From an uncultured Selenomonadales bacterium (GTDB taxonomy: Bacteria; Bacillota; Negativicutes; Acidaminococcales; Acidaminococcaceae), in contig OMYP01000005.1 of assembly GCA_900315345.1 (NCBI GenBank), positions 1-64,000 on the forward strand: a stretch of DNA of 64,000 nt. The letters run 5' to 3'. The notes below the pieces were generated by a model, which was not told the origin of the DNA, did not search any database, and saw only the letters and a list, made by a program, of their open reading frames with translations. This document shows, piece after piece, positions 8,372-17,346 of this stretch (positions are counted from its first letter, which is position 1; every line of letters starts with the position of its first letter). Position numbers and translations under genes: made by a program.

Positions 8372-8664
8372 TGCCTTTATCAGTTCCACAATCAGAGGCA
8401 TAATAATCATTAAGATTATCAGCATGATGCTTAAGGAACCACTGATTAATTCGTCTGCACGCTTGTCGGTGCTTTTTGTGAATGACTTCGTCACTGCCTC
8501 TTGACGCAGCCCTCCTCTGTATAAGCGATTCGCACACAAGCAAAGCTTGTGGCTCTCTGCTTACGCTGCGCCTTCGAGCCACTTCCTTGTCATTCGCAAA
8601 AAGCCCTCGGCAATCGCACAAACTCATTTAATCAGCGTTTCCTTAACTCTTCAAAAGAACTCAT
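8360..8664 (-). pseudogene. Holin-like type I toxin gene interrupted by a MITE-like element
   Basis: On the minus strand GGAGGGATAGCTT precedes an ATG at 8664 coding MSSFEE. The frame then enters a palindromic element (8435-8642) and stops after four foreign codons. Past the element the same frame resumes with LSIMLIILMIIMPLIVE, then LIKATKK, and a TAG at 8362-8360. Removing the element rebuilds a 30-residue peptide with the MSxFE start, one hydrophobic helix and basic tail of the Hol_Tox/TxpA/BsrG toxins. These depolarise membranes when overexpressed. As it stands the gene should give only a 10-residue fragment, unless the internal ATG at about 8422 is used. The shared terminator overlaps its stop. 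Confidence 0.75.
8435..8642. mobile_element. MITE-like palindromic element inserted in the toxin gene
   Basis: About 208 bp, flanked on both sides by TTAA (8431-8434 and 8643-8646); the restored toxin has a single TTAA, so TTAA, or the TA inside it, was duplicated. Ends are inverted: GGAACCACTGATTAA on the left against the reverse complement GGAAACGCTGATTAA on the right, with similarity continuing ~65 bp inward (GCTTTTTG.GAATGAC). No transposase is encoded. Related half copies lie at 20852-20932 and 37028-37108, and a minimal form at 19394-19443. TA duplication would fit mobilisation by an IS630/Tc1-type transposase, but this is inference. Confidence 0.75.
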
Positions 8665-8726
8665 AAGCTATCCCTCCTTTCCATAGAATAATCCATGTAG
8701 TCAGAGGGTATAGACCCTCCGAAGAA

Positions 8727-8760
8727 GGTCAGCCGTCCACCGTTATGGCAACACCCTGTT
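8727..8760. repeat. Inverted partner of the antitoxin 5' region
   Basis: The reverse complement (AACAGGGTGTTGCC, then AACGG, GACGGCTGACC) is close to 8288-8315. The minus-strand toxin transcript therefore begins with a segment able to pair with its own read-through 3' end, a long-range 5'-3' contact of the kind used to hold type I toxin mRNAs inactive. A second hairpin (8704-8719, GAGGGT/ACCCTC) lies between this repeat and the toxin ribosome binding site. Confidence 0.6.
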
Positions 8761-8764
8761 ACGT

Positions 8765-8793
8765 AGTATAGCACATAACAGTCATTCAAACAA
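8765..8793 (-). promoter_or_regulatory. Predicted toxin mRNA promoter
   Basis: Minus strand: TTGTTT (8793-8788), 17 bases, TATACT (8770-8765), with an extended -10 TGC just before. Transcription would start near 8758 and run through the inverted repeat at 8727-8760 into the toxin. Confidence 0.55.
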
Positions 8794-8822
8794 GTGTTTT
8801 GCGAACTATAAAATAAAACGGC

Positions 8823-8848
8823 GCGGCCTGCATTTTACTGCAAGCCGC
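8823..8848 (-). terminator. Terminator of the first TAA gene
   Basis: GCGGC.TGCA pairs with TGCA.GCCGC with one internal mismatch and a 6-base loop; on the minus strand it is followed by GCCGTTTTATTTT. It lies 22 bases past the TAA stop. Confidence 0.65.
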
Positions 8849-8869
8849 ACCTCTATACTGTTTCTATAA

Positions 8870-11800
8870 TTATTTCCCCAATTTCGCCTCAATCGCTGCC
8901 AGACGTTCTGCCAGTTTTGCGTTTTGTTCTTTGATCTCCGCGTTTTCGGCTTTCAACGTTTGAATTTCTGTATCCTGCGCATGAATCTTCCTCGCCATGG
9001 CCGCCTTGCTGGTGTTGACGCCCTTGTCCAACGCAATGGAGACCCCTGCGTTCATCATGTTCTCCCCGTTGCCCATGCTGCCGCCTACGCTGAACATCAC
9101 GCGGTCCGTTGGCCGGTAGAAGAAACCCAGGGCCATGGCGTTGGCGTTCCGGTAATTGCCGAACCCTGCCGCCAGCCCGAACTTGCCGTCCATATCCAGC
9201 GGGTGCAGCGCCGCCAAGGCTGCCGCTCCCGCGCCTACCTTGTTGATGCGGCTGTCCAGCTTGTTGATCTGGTTGCTCATGTTAATCATGTTGTTGCCCA
9301 CCGCATTGTCAATGGCTGCGTTCATCTGGCCTACATTGACCGCATCAGTATCATCTTGGCCCGCTTTCACGTGCTTAATCTGCCGTTCCTTATCCTTCGC
9401 GCCAACGGACACGGCGCCTTCCACACCTTCCGACTCGTTTCCTAATATCACTGCGTTGCTCGCACTGGTCTGCACGTTGTGACCTATCACAAAGGTATTA
9501 CTTCCATTCACCGTCACATTGTTACCGAAGATTCCGTTGTCATTACCGTCAATCGTGTCTGGGTCACCGATGACAATATTGTTCGAGCCTTTTACAGTAT
9601 GCCCCGTACCGATTGCGATATTTTGATCTCCGTCTACTGTATTGTCGAAACCGACAGCAACGGATTTTGTACCACTTTTAATCTTGCTTCCCTGACCCAA
9701 CGCAACTTTCGTGCTGGCTGCGCCCAACTCAAGAGAATCTTTGTTCAGGTAATTGTAAACCTTTTCACCGCTCACATTCTTGTCCGCCGACTCACCGCTG
9801 GGAACCACTTCGCCGCCTTCATTTTTCTTCAGCGTGTCAACATCGTTCACCAGCGTATTAATCTTCTCCGTATCGGCAATCGTATCAACCGCAGCCTTTG
9901 CTGCATCGGCTGTCGTTTTGGCAGTTTCTGCCGTACTCTTAGCGGTGTCCGCTGCAGTTTTTACTGTTGCCAGTTCGGTCTTGTCTGCTTTCGTGTCCAG
10001 TTTCGTATCCACATCGCTCTTGGTATAAACATTCGAAGCGTCTGCCTTGGCGTTTAGCTTGGTATCAGTTTCTGTTTTGGTGTAGACGGAATCTTTATCC
10101 GCTTTTGTATTGAGTTTTGTATCCGTTTCTGTCTTTGTGTAAACAGAATCTTTATCCGCTTTCGTATTGAGTTTTGTATCCGTTTCTGTCTTTGTGTAAA
10201 CAGAATCTTTGTCTGCTTTCGTATTGAGTTTTGTATCCGTTTCTGTCTTTGTGTAAACAGAATCTTTGTCTGCTTTCGTATTCAGCTTTGTATCCACGTC
10301 ACTCTTCGTGTACACATCAGATTTTTTTGCAAAGGTACTGTCCGTTTCCGTTTTTGTGTAAACATCTGCCGTATTGGCTTTCGCGTTTAACTTCGTATCC
10401 GTTTCGGCTTTAGTGTACACATTGCCGGCATCTGCTTTCGCGTTCAGCTTTGTATCCATGTCAGACTTTGAATAAACCGTTGTGCTGTCTGCTTTTCCTG
10501 CCAGCGCATCAGCATTCGCCTTTACCTGTGTGTCCAGTGCAGTCAGATTTGCCGCTGTGGTATTCGCTGTCTTCACATAAGTTCCATCATTAGCAGGACG
10601 CACTTCCGTATAAACAGTTTTACCCGTTATCAGGTTGGTGCTGGAAGATGTAACCGTTCCCGTACCTAACTTCGATGCCCATGTAGCCACATTAATGTTA
10701 GAGGCATTCAACATAGCTGCGTCCGTAATTCCGTAGCCTGCCAGCGTAGTCGATTTTGCCGCAAACTTTGCATCTGCCGCAGTAATCGTATATACATCAG
10801 CCGCATTGGCTTTCGTCCCTATTGCCGTAGTGTTGTCGTTAACCTTTTTAACCAAGCCGCTGCTGGCATTGCCTATTGCATCCGTATTTGTCTTTACCTG
10901 TGTATCCAACGCTGTCAGGTTCGCTCCTGTGGTGCTCGTTTTCTTCACATAAGTTCCATCTGAAGAAGGACGTACTTCCGTAAACACCGTTCCACCGGTT
11001 ACAAGACCCGTATTACCAGAAGCAACTGCTCCGTTTTTCTTAATTTTTAAGGCCTTGGTAGAGGAATCAAATTCAAAATCATTGCTATCTGCTTTTACGC
11101 TAATCGTATTATTCGATGTATCAATCGCAATGCCGTCGCCTGCCGTGTAAGCTGTACCGCCGCCTGCACCGGCCACCGCAGCGGTCAGCTGTGCCACGTT
11201 GACCGCATCAGTATCTGCAGAACCTGCCGCCACGCCGGTGATCTGACGGGTATCTGTCGCATCATTACCTACCGCAATTGCATTCTTGGTGGATACCCAC
11301 GCATTACCTGTATTGCTCCCTTTATACTTAGCAGTTGTAACCCCTGCCGCCCTGTTTGCCACCGCTCCGCTGCCTAATGCAACGGTATCGGCCAGGCTTG
11401 CTTTTGCACCCACACCTATTGCGGCGGAGTTTGCTGCAGCAGTTTCCGTAACACCGCCTAACGCTGCCAAAGAGTTTTTGGCGTACGCCGTAGAACTTAT
11501 GCCTAAGTATGAATCTCCGCCAAATGCTGTAGAAAACTCACCGATTGCTTGTGCTCTATTTCCCCACGCAGTAGAACCGTCACCGCTGGCGGTTGTTTTA
11601 TAACCAAATGCTGTTGAAAAATTACCACTGGCAATTACGTATTGATTACTCTGTCCTTGACCCCAGGCAGTTGCAGCATAACCAGTAGCCTTTGTATACG
11701 CGCCAAATGCTGTAGCTAATCCACCTCCACCAGATTCATTATTTATTCCTGCGATTGTGTTTTGTCCCCATGCTATTGAAGCATAACTCAAAGCTTGTGT

Positions 11801-13471
11801 TCCGTACCCAAATGCTGTTGAATAATTACCCGCGGCTTTTGTCGAATAGCCCCATGCACTGGCATAAGTTCCGGTTCTGGTCACTCCGCTGCCGTATACA
11901 TGCAATGCATCGGTTCCCCCACCAGCATCGGCCACCGCAGCGGTCAGCTGTGCCACGTTGACTGCATCAGTATCTGCAGAACCTGCTGCCACACCGGTAA
12001 TCTGGCGGGTGATGCTGTTAGCCGCGTCGCCAACGGCAATCGCATTGCGCGTGGATGTCCACACGTGCGCTTTATCACTTGCCACGTCCGAAGGTTTATA
12101 TGCGCCTGCAACACCGGAAGCAATGTTTGCTACCGAACCGCCGCCCAACGCAACGGTGTCTGCCTTAACTGTTTTTGCGCCTTTGCCGATTGCCGCAGAA
12201 TCATATGCATCTTCTTCCGTAACGCCGCCTAACGCCGCCAGGGAGTTTACAGCGTTCGCTATCGTCTTATAGTCACCGGTAGTACCGCCAAAGGCAGTGG
12301 AATAGTGGCCTAATGCTTGTGAATACTGACCCCAGGCTGTTGAATATTCGCCGCCAGTACCGTCACCCTGAACACCGGCAACTGTACGAAAACCCCATGC
12401 AGTGGAACCGTTACCATATGCATGAGTTGCCGTTCCAAATGCTGTTGATTCGCTACCGCTTGCAACTACAGCATCCGTTTCACTTGCATTAACTCCACGT
12501 CCCCATGCTGTTGCGCCCCTACCAGTTGCTTTTGTATAACTGCCAAATGCGGTAGAATAGGCACCGGTTGCCTGTGCAAAATAGCCCCATGCGGTTGCAT
12601 AAGTTCCACTGGTCGTGCCATCGCCCGCTGTCGTATTGTTACCCCACGCAGTAGAACCTTCCGTGTTGGCGGTTGTCTGATTACCGAATGCAGTCGCATA
12701 TTTACCAGTAGTATTATCTACGCCAGCTATTGTCCGATAACCCCACGCAGTTGAGTTTTCAGATTTAGCATTAGTCCAAGTTCCAAATGCAGTGGAATAA
12801 TTCCCGCTGGCTACAGTCCGACGATCATAATCTCCACCGCCCCAGGCAGTTGCACCTTCACCGCTGGCAGTAGTTGCATAACCGAAAGATGTCGCATACT
12901 TGCCTTCCGCCCTCGTATCTCCGCCCCAGGCTGTGGCATACTCGCCTTTAGTTTTATCGGTACCATTGCCTGCTATCGCACCATTACCCCAAGCCGTAGA
13001 ACCATTAGAATACGCTGTAGTTGCAAAACCAAAAGCAGTAGAATAATCACCTACTGCCCTTAATGCAAAACCAACGCCTCCACACCCCCAGGCTGTAGAA
13101 TAATCGCCTATTGCATTTGTACTATGCCCAAAAGCAGTAGAACCAATACCAGAAGCTTTAAGCATTTTGTTGCTTTCACCAACACCCCAAGCTGTTGAAT
13201 TTTCAGCTTCAGCTACCGCATATGTTCCCCAACGGGATCTTGTTCCTTCTTCATTTGTAGAAACCTGAGTACCCCACGCCACGGGCATGCTGTAGCCTGC
13301 TGTCAGATACGCGCCCAGCAGCAAGGCGCACAGTACCCGCGCCGCCTGCCTGCTGCCGGCAGCGCCGCCGGTTACGGAAGTACGATCCTTCCCGTTGCGT
13401 TTTGCGATTTCACTCACCGCTACATAACAGTTCCTCGTTTTGCTCCAGATTACTTTGTAGATTTTGTTCAT
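8870..13471 (-). CDS. Trimeric autotransporter adhesin (YadA/Hia-like), copy 1
   Basis: 1533 residues. MNKIYKVIWSKTRNCYVAVSE is an extended signal peptide (ESPR) typical of type V secretion, followed by a hydrophobic core ending near residue 68. Head repeats of the STAWG/STAFG type, ~14-20 residues each, fill about 80-400 and 520-680. Neck/stalk motifs (VAAGSADTDAVNVAQL) occur three times, then a stalk with 19-residue tandem repeats (about residues 1060-1140). The YadA-type anchor (AGAAALAALHPLDMDGKFGLAAG) is near 1400-1480. After the barrel ~50 residues remain (MARKIHAQDTEIQTLKAEN), a predicted coiled coil that would sit in the periplasm; classical TAAs end at the barrel. It mediates surface adhesion by family; the ligand is unknown. 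Its insertion separates dnaJ from rsmE. Confidence 0.93.
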   Translation of the reverse strand: MNKIYKVIWSKTRNCYVAVSEIAKRNGKDRTSVTGGAAGSRQAARVLCALLLGAYLTAGYSMPVAWGTQVSTNEEGTRSRWGTYAVAEAENSTAWGVGESNKMLKASGIGSTAFGHSTNAIGDYSTAWGCGGVGFALRAVGDYSTAFGFATTAYSNGSTAWGNGAIAGNGTDKTKGEYATAWGGDTRAEGKYATSFGYATTASGEGATAWGGGDYDRRTVASGNYSTAFGTWTNAKSENSTAWGYRTIAGVDNTTGKYATAFGNQTTANTEGSTAWGNNTTAGDGTTSGTYATAWGYFAQATGAYSTAFGSYTKATGRGATAWGRGVNASETDAVVASGSESTAFGTATHAYGNGSTAWGFRTVAGVQGDGTGGEYSTAWGQYSQALGHYSTAFGGTTGDYKTIANAVNSLAALGGVTEEDAYDSAAIGKGAKTVKADTVALGGGSVANIASGVAGAYKPSDVASDKAHVWTSTRNAIAVGDAANSITRQITGVAAGSADTDAVNVAQLTAAVADAGGGTDALHVYGSGVTRTGTYASAWGYSTKAAGNYSTAFGYGTQALSYASIAWGQNTIAGINNESGGGGLATAFGAYTKATGYAATAWGQGQSNQYVIASGNFSTAFGYKTTASGDGSTAWGNRAQAIGEFSTAFGGDSYLGISSTAYAKNSLAALGGVTETAAANSAAIGVGAKASLADTVALGSGAVANRAAGVTTAKYKGSNTGNAWVSTKNAIAVGNDATDTRQITGVAAGSADTDAVNVAQLTAAVAGAGGGTAYTAGDGIAIDTSNNTISVKADSNDFEFDSSTKALKIKKNGAVASGNTGLVTGGTVFTEVRPSSDGTYVKKTSTTGANLTALDTQVKTNTDAIGNASSGLVKKVNDNTTAIGTKANAADVYTITAADAKFAAKSTTLAGYGITDAAMLNASNINVATWASKLGTGTVTSSSTNLITGKTVYTEVRPANDGTYVKTANTTAANLTALDTQVKANADALAGKADSTTVYSKSDMDTKLNAKADAGNVYTKAETDTKLNAKANTADVYTKTETDSTFAKKSDVYTKSDVDTKLNTKADKDSVYTKTETDTKLNTKADKDSVYTKTETDTKLNTKADKDSVYTKTETDTKLNTKADKDSVYTKTETDTKLNAKADASNVYTKSDVDTKLDTKADKTELATVKTAADTAKSTAETAKTTADAAKAAVDTIADTEKINTLVNDVDTLKKNEGGEVVPSGESADKNVSGEKVYNYLNKDSLELGAASTKVALGQGSKIKSGTKSVAVGFDNTVDGDQNIAIGTGHTVKGSNNIVIGDPDTIDGNDNGIFGNNVTVNGSNTFVIGHNVQTSASNAVILGNESEGVEGAVSVGAKDKERQIKHVKAGQDDTDAVNVGQMNAAIDNAVGNNMINMSNQINKLDSRINKVGAGAAALAALHPLDMDGKFGLAAGFGNYRNANAMALGFFYRPTDRVMFSVGGSMGNGENMMNAGVSIALDKGVNTSKAAMARKIHAQDTEIQTLKAENAEIKEQNAKLAERLAAIEAKLGK
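10060..10292. repeat. 57-bp tandem repeats in the TAA copy 1 stalk
   Basis: Four nearly identical 57-bp units, each coding 19 residues with TKLNTKADKDSVYTKTETD, flanked by more diverged units. Unit gain or loss keeps the frame and would lengthen or shorten the stalk. Confidence 0.85.
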
Positions 13472-13643
13472 GGTAGCGCCCCCTTCTCTATCGGCAATTT
13501 TTAAAAATGGTAAACCCTCACAGGCGCTGCGTCAGGCTGCAACGGTTCCGGCGCAACGGAAACGCGCTCACAGGATGCCATACCTGCGCAGGACAAGAAT
13601 CTCCTGTTTAAATTATACCCATATTGCAAAACAATTTATATAG

Positions 13644-13668
13644 AATGACAAAATTTGTCATTGACAAA
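13644..13668. promoter_or_regulatory. Overlapping palindromes upstream of TAA copy 1 (possible operator)
   Basis: AATGACAAA (13644-13652), one base, TTTGTCATT (13654-13662) is a perfect inverted repeat. TTTGTCA (13654-13660), one base, TGACAAA (13662-13668) is a second one sharing the middle half-site. More TTTGTCA/TATGAC half-sites follow near 13695-13710. On the minus strand a TATAAT lies at 13614-13609, ~35 bases closer to the TAA start, so the palindromes fall at or just upstream of the expected -35. The binding regulator is unknown. Confidence 0.5.
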
Positions 13669-13842
13669 TTTTTGTGAATTTTTGCCGTTTTTGTCATTTT
13701 TTATGACGTTAACCACCTCCATAAACGCCTGTTTGTATCTGGGTTTGAGGAGTTTTTTCCTCATAAAAATCCTTTATTTTACTAAAGTTTTTGCAATAGG
13801 ACGCAAATCGTGTCGGAAGCATTTTGCCCAACGGTTTTATGT

Positions 13843-14011
13843 TATACTTAAGGAAACAATATTTAAATGCCGCTGCCGGGATATTTTGTCCGCAAGGACA
13901 AAACTCCGGAGCTGCAACAATTCATTGCGTTGAAATGACTTTTATCTCCCTGCAGCGCAACCTTCCCCGTTGCGCATAGGAATTATTAAAAATATTAAAA
14001 TATCATAAAAA
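13843..14011 (+). other. Structured intergenic region; possible small RNA
   Basis: The gap between TAA copy 1 and dnaJ (13472-14164) holds, on the plus strand, a TATACT (13843-13848, without a good -35), then a perfect TTTTGTCC-GCAA-GGACAAAA hairpin (13884-13903) and a perfect GCGCAAC/GTTGCGC hairpin (13955-13975), before the terminator at 14012-14047. A 92-codon plus-strand frame overlaps it but has no ribosome binding site or recognisable features. A small RNA is possible; the promoter is weak, so this is a candidate only. Confidence 0.3.
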
Positions 14012-14047
14012 AAGAACCTGTTCCGCATTACTACGGGACAGGTTCTT
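14012..14047 (-). terminator. Terminator of the hrcA-grpE-dnaK-dnaJ operon
   Basis: AAGAACCTGT.CC pairs with GG.ACAGGTTCTT around a short loop. On the minus strand it runs into seven T residues, ~118 bases past the dnaJ stop. Confidence 0.85.
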
Positions 14048-14164
14048 GTATTTCCGCTTATATTAACTTATATATTGCCCGTTAAAATGGGGCCGGCAGC
14101 CTGACTCTCTTGCACGTTTTTTCTTCTTTATTATTTCTTTGAATGTAACCTTTACGGAATTTCT

Positions 14165-15331
14165 TTACTTAAACAGATCCTTGATCTTGTTCAGGAAGCT
14201 CTTTTCTTCCGGGTTGATGTTATCCTTCGCCACATCTGCGAAATTCTTTAGCACGGACTTCTGCCGTTCCGTAAGTTTGGTAGGAACCACTACCTTGATG
14301 CGTACCAGCTGGTCGCCCCGGCCCGTACCCCGCAGCCGCGGAATGCCTTTGCCCCGCAGGCGCATTACACGGCCCGGCTGGGTCCCTTCCGGTACCTTCA
14401 TGACCACCTTGCCGTCCAGGGTAGGCACTTCGATCTCCGCACCCAGGGATGCCTGGACGATGTTGATGGGCACTTCGCAGTACACATCGTTGCCGTCCCG
14501 CTCGAAGAATTTGTGTTTCTTCACAAACAGGTATACGTACAGATCCCCGTTAGGTCCGCCCTTGGCCCCGGCAGCCCCTTCGTTGGCCACCCGCAGGCGG
14601 GAACCGTCGTCCACACCGGCAGGTACTTTCACTTTAAGGCTCTTCTGTTTCTTCACGGTACCTGTGCCGCGGCATTCATGGCATGGGTTGGAAATGATCT
14701 TCCCTTCCCCGTGGCATTTGGGACAGGGCCGCACGGTCTGCATCTGGCCCAGCATGGTGTTCTGCACCACCCGGATCTGGCCGGTGCCGTGGCAGTCCGG
14801 GCAGGTTTCCACCTTGGAGCCAGGCTCCGCCCCGGAGCCGTCGCAGCGGCTGCACTTTTCGTCCCGGTACAGGGAAATTTCTTTTTCTACACCGAAGGCC
14901 GCCTCTTCAAAGGTCAGGCTCAGGTCGAAACGCAGGTCGCTGCCCCGCTGGGGGCCCTGGTTGGCCTGGCTGCTCCTGCGTCCGCCGGCTCCGCCGAAGA
15001 ACATGTCGAAAATATCTTCCATGCCTGCGCCGCCAAAGCCGCCTCCGCCGAAACCGCCAAAGCCTTCAAAACCGTTGAACCCGCCGGCCCCCGCGCCGCC
15101 GTTTTCAAAGGCCGCCATGCCGAACTGGTCGTACTGGGCACGCTTCTGGTCATCAGAAAGGACGCTGTAAGCTTCGCTGCATTCCTTGAACTTTTCAGCG
15201 GCTTCCGGATTATCCTTGTTCAGATCAGGATGGTACTTGCGTGCCAGCTTGCGATATGCTTTTTTGATATCATCGGTGCTGGCGTCTTTGGAGACGCCAA
15301 GCACCTCATAAAAATCTCTTTTTTCAGCCAT
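14165..15331 (-). CDS. dnaJ: Chaperone DnaJ (Hsp40)
   Basis: 388 residues. J domain at 1-70 with the HPD triad ([13 protein letters not shown]), a Gly/Phe-rich region (about 75-130, [16 protein letters not shown]), and a zinc domain with four CxxCxGxG repeats ([32 protein letters not shown]), then C-terminal substrate-binding domains. It stimulates the DnaK ATPase and delivers substrates. It is the last gene of the CIRCE-controlled operon, 23 bases after dnaK, and ends before the terminator at 14012-14047. Confidence 0.98.
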   Translation of the reverse strand: MAEKRDFYEVLGVSKDASTDDIKKAYRKLARKYHPDLNKDNPEAAEKFKECSEAYSVLSDDQKRAQYDQFGMAAFENGGAGAGGFNGFEGFGGFGGGGFGGAGMEDIFDMFFGGAGGRRSSQANQGPQRGSDLRFDLSLTFEEAAFGVEKEISLYRDEKCSRCDGSGAEPGSKVETCPDCHGTGQIRVVQNTMLGQMQTVRPCPKCHGEGKIISNPCHECRGTGTVKKQKSLKVKVPAGVDDGSRLRVANEGAAGAKGGPNGDLYVYLFVKKHKFFERDGNDVYCEVPINIVQASLGAEIEVPTLDGKVVMKVPEGTQPGRVMRLRGKGIPRLRGTGRGDQLVRIKVVVPTKLTERQKSVLKNFADVAKDNINPEEKSFLNKIKDLFK

Positions 15332-15354
15332 TGTTTAATCCCATCCCGCTGATA

Positions 15355-17205
15355 TTATTTCTTGTCGTCAACAACTTCCGCGTCAACTACGTCGTCGTCG
15401 GCTTTCTTGCTTTCGCCTGCTCCCTGGGCGCCAGCTCCGCCTGCAGCGCCGCCGGCTTCGCCTTTGGCTTCCGCCTGTTTGTACAGTTCTGCGGACAGTT
15501 CATACAGGGGCTTGGTCAGGGCTTCGGTAGAAGCTTTGATCTTATCGTTGTCATTGCCCTTTAGGTCTTCCTTCAGGGTATCCATAGCGGATTTCACTTT
15601 GGCGATCAGGTCGTCTTTGCCCTTGCCTTCCATGTCTTTAATGGTCTTTTCCGCCTGGTAGATCAGGGAGTCTGCCTGGTTGCGGACTTCTACGCCTTCC
15701 TTGCGTTTCTTATCCGCTTCCGCGTTGGCTTCCGCTTCTTTTACCATGCGGTCTACTTCATCCTTGCTCAGGGTGCCGGAAGAAGTAATGGTGATCTTCT
15801 GTTCCTTGCCGGTGCCCAGATCCTTGGCGCTTACGTTAACGATACCGTTGGCATCGATATCGAAAGCAACTTCGATCTTCGGTACTCCGCGGGGAGCCGC
15901 CGGGATGCCGCCCAGTTCGAACCGTCCCAGGGTCTTGTTGTCCGCAGCCATGTCACGTTCGCCCTGCAGTACATGGATATCAACAGAAGGCTGGTTGTCG
16001 GTAGCCGTAGAGAACACCTGTTTCCGGGAAGTAGGAATGGTGGTGTTGCGGTCGATGATGCGGGTGAACACACCGCCCAGGGTTTCGATGCCCAGGGACA
16101 GGGGGGTAACATCCAGCAGCAGGACGTCTTTTACTTCGCCCGCCAGTACGCCGGCCTGGATAGCGGCGCCGATGGCAACGCATTCGTCCGGGTTTACGTT
16201 GCGGGTAGGTTCTTTGCCCATAACCCGTTTAATAGCTTCCTGTACCGCCGGGATACGGGAAGAACCGCCCACCAGGATAACTTTATTGATGTCGCTGGCA
16301 GACAGGCCTGCGTCGCTCAGTGCCCGTTTGGTAGGTCCAATGGTCCGTTCTACCAGATCGGCGGTCATTTCTTCAAATTTAGCCCGGGTCAGGTTCATGT
16401 CCAGATGTTTCGGGCCGTCGGCGCCTGCAGTAATAAAGGGCAGGTTGATGTTGGTGGTCACCATGCTGGACAGTTCGATCTTGGCCTTTTCAGCCGCTTC
16501 GCGCAGACGCTGCATAGCCATCTTGTCATTGGACAGGTCGATGCCGTTTTCTTTCTTGAATTCCGCAACCATCCAGTCCATGATCCGTTTGTCGAAGTCA
16601 TCGCCGCCCAGATGGGTATCGCCGTTGGTAGCCTTAACTTCGAATACGCCGTCGCCCAGTTCCAGGATGCTTACATCAAAGGTGCCGCCGCCCAGGTCAT
16701 ATACCAGGATGGTGTGGTCGTCGGTCTTGTCGATACCGTAAGCCAGAGAAGCGGCCGTAGGTTCGTTGATGATACGCAGTACTTCCAGACCGGCAATCTT
16801 GCCTGCGTCCTTGGTAGCCTGGCGCTGGGAATCGGAGAAGTAAGCCGGAACCGTAATAACGGCCTGGGTCACGGTCTCGCCCAGATATTTTTCCGCGTCT
16901 GCTTTCAGCTTCTGCAGGATCATGGCGGAGATTTCTTCCGGAGAGTATTTTTTGTCGCCGATCTCTACGCGGTAACCGGCTTCGCCCATATGCCGTTTAA
17001 TGGAGCTAACGGTACGGGTGGGGTTGGAAATAGCCTGACGTTTGGCCATCTGGCCTACCAGACGCTGATCGTCTTTTGTAAAACCTACTACGGAAGGGGT
17101 CAGGCGGCTGCCTTCCGGGTTCGTGATGACGGTAGGTTCGCCGCCTTCCATTACTGCAACAACAGAGTTTGTAGTACCTAAGTCAATACCAATTACTTTA
17201 GACAT
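15355..17205 (-). CDS. dnaK: Chaperone DnaK (Hsp70)
   Basis: 616 residues, normal for Firmicutes. The nucleotide-binding domain starts [18 protein letters not shown] and has the phosphate-binding [12 protein letters not shown]; the linker [19 protein letters not shown] and the substrate-binding domain follow. The C-terminal tail is Gly/Ala-rich and ends in the acidic [15 protein letters not shown]. It refolds proteins with DnaJ and GrpE. GGAGGAATAAATC precedes the ATG. The 141-base gap to grpE shows no second CIRCE, so control probably comes from the operator before hrcA. A long antisense frame covers much of the gene and is a codon-bias shadow. Confidence 0.98.
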   Translation of the reverse strand: MSKVIGIDLGTTNSVVAVMEGGEPTVITNPEGSRLTPSVVGFTKDDQRLVGQMAKRQAISNPTRTVSSIKRHMGEAGYRVEIGDKKYSPEEISAMILQKLKADAEKYLGETVTQAVITVPAYFSDSQRQATKDAGKIAGLEVLRIINEPTAASLAYGIDKTDDHTILVYDLGGGTFDVSILELGDGVFEVKATNGDTHLGGDDFDKRIMDWMVAEFKKENGIDLSNDKMAMQRLREAAEKAKIELSSMVTTNINLPFITAGADGPKHLDMNLTRAKFEEMTADLVERTIGPTKRALSDAGLSASDINKVILVGGSSRIPAVQEAIKRVMGKEPTRNVNPDECVAIGAAIQAGVLAGEVKDVLLLDVTPLSLGIETLGGVFTRIIDRNTTIPTSRKQVFSTATDNQPSVDIHVLQGERDMAADNKTLGRFELGGIPAAPRGVPKIEVAFDIDANGIVNVSAKDLGTGKEQKITITSSGTLSKDEVDRMVKEAEANAEADKKRKEGVEVRNQADSLIYQAEKTIKDMEGKGKDDLIAKVKSAMDTLKEDLKGNDNDKIKASTEALTKPLYELSAELYKQAEAKGEAGGAAGGAGAQGAGESKKADDDVVDAEVVDDKK

Positions 17206-17346
17206 GATTTATTCCTCCTTAAATTTTAAACTGAATTTAATGAATACTCTATAATTACCTGAGCCTTGCGGCCCGCGACTTAACGTTTTCACTTGCCGGT
17301 ACCGCCACCGGGGTTGCCGTACAAACCAGCTTCCGGTTTCAGTCCC

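Noticed and set aside
8322-8627. 101-codon minus-strand frame between rsmE and TAA copy 1
   Set aside because: It runs across the MITE-like element and the terminator, has no ribosome binding site and no family features; the small split toxin explains the region better.
13655-13933. 92-codon plus-strand frame upstream of TAA copy 1
   Set aside because: Starts inside the palindromic operator, has no ribosome binding site and an unremarkable composition; probably non-coding.
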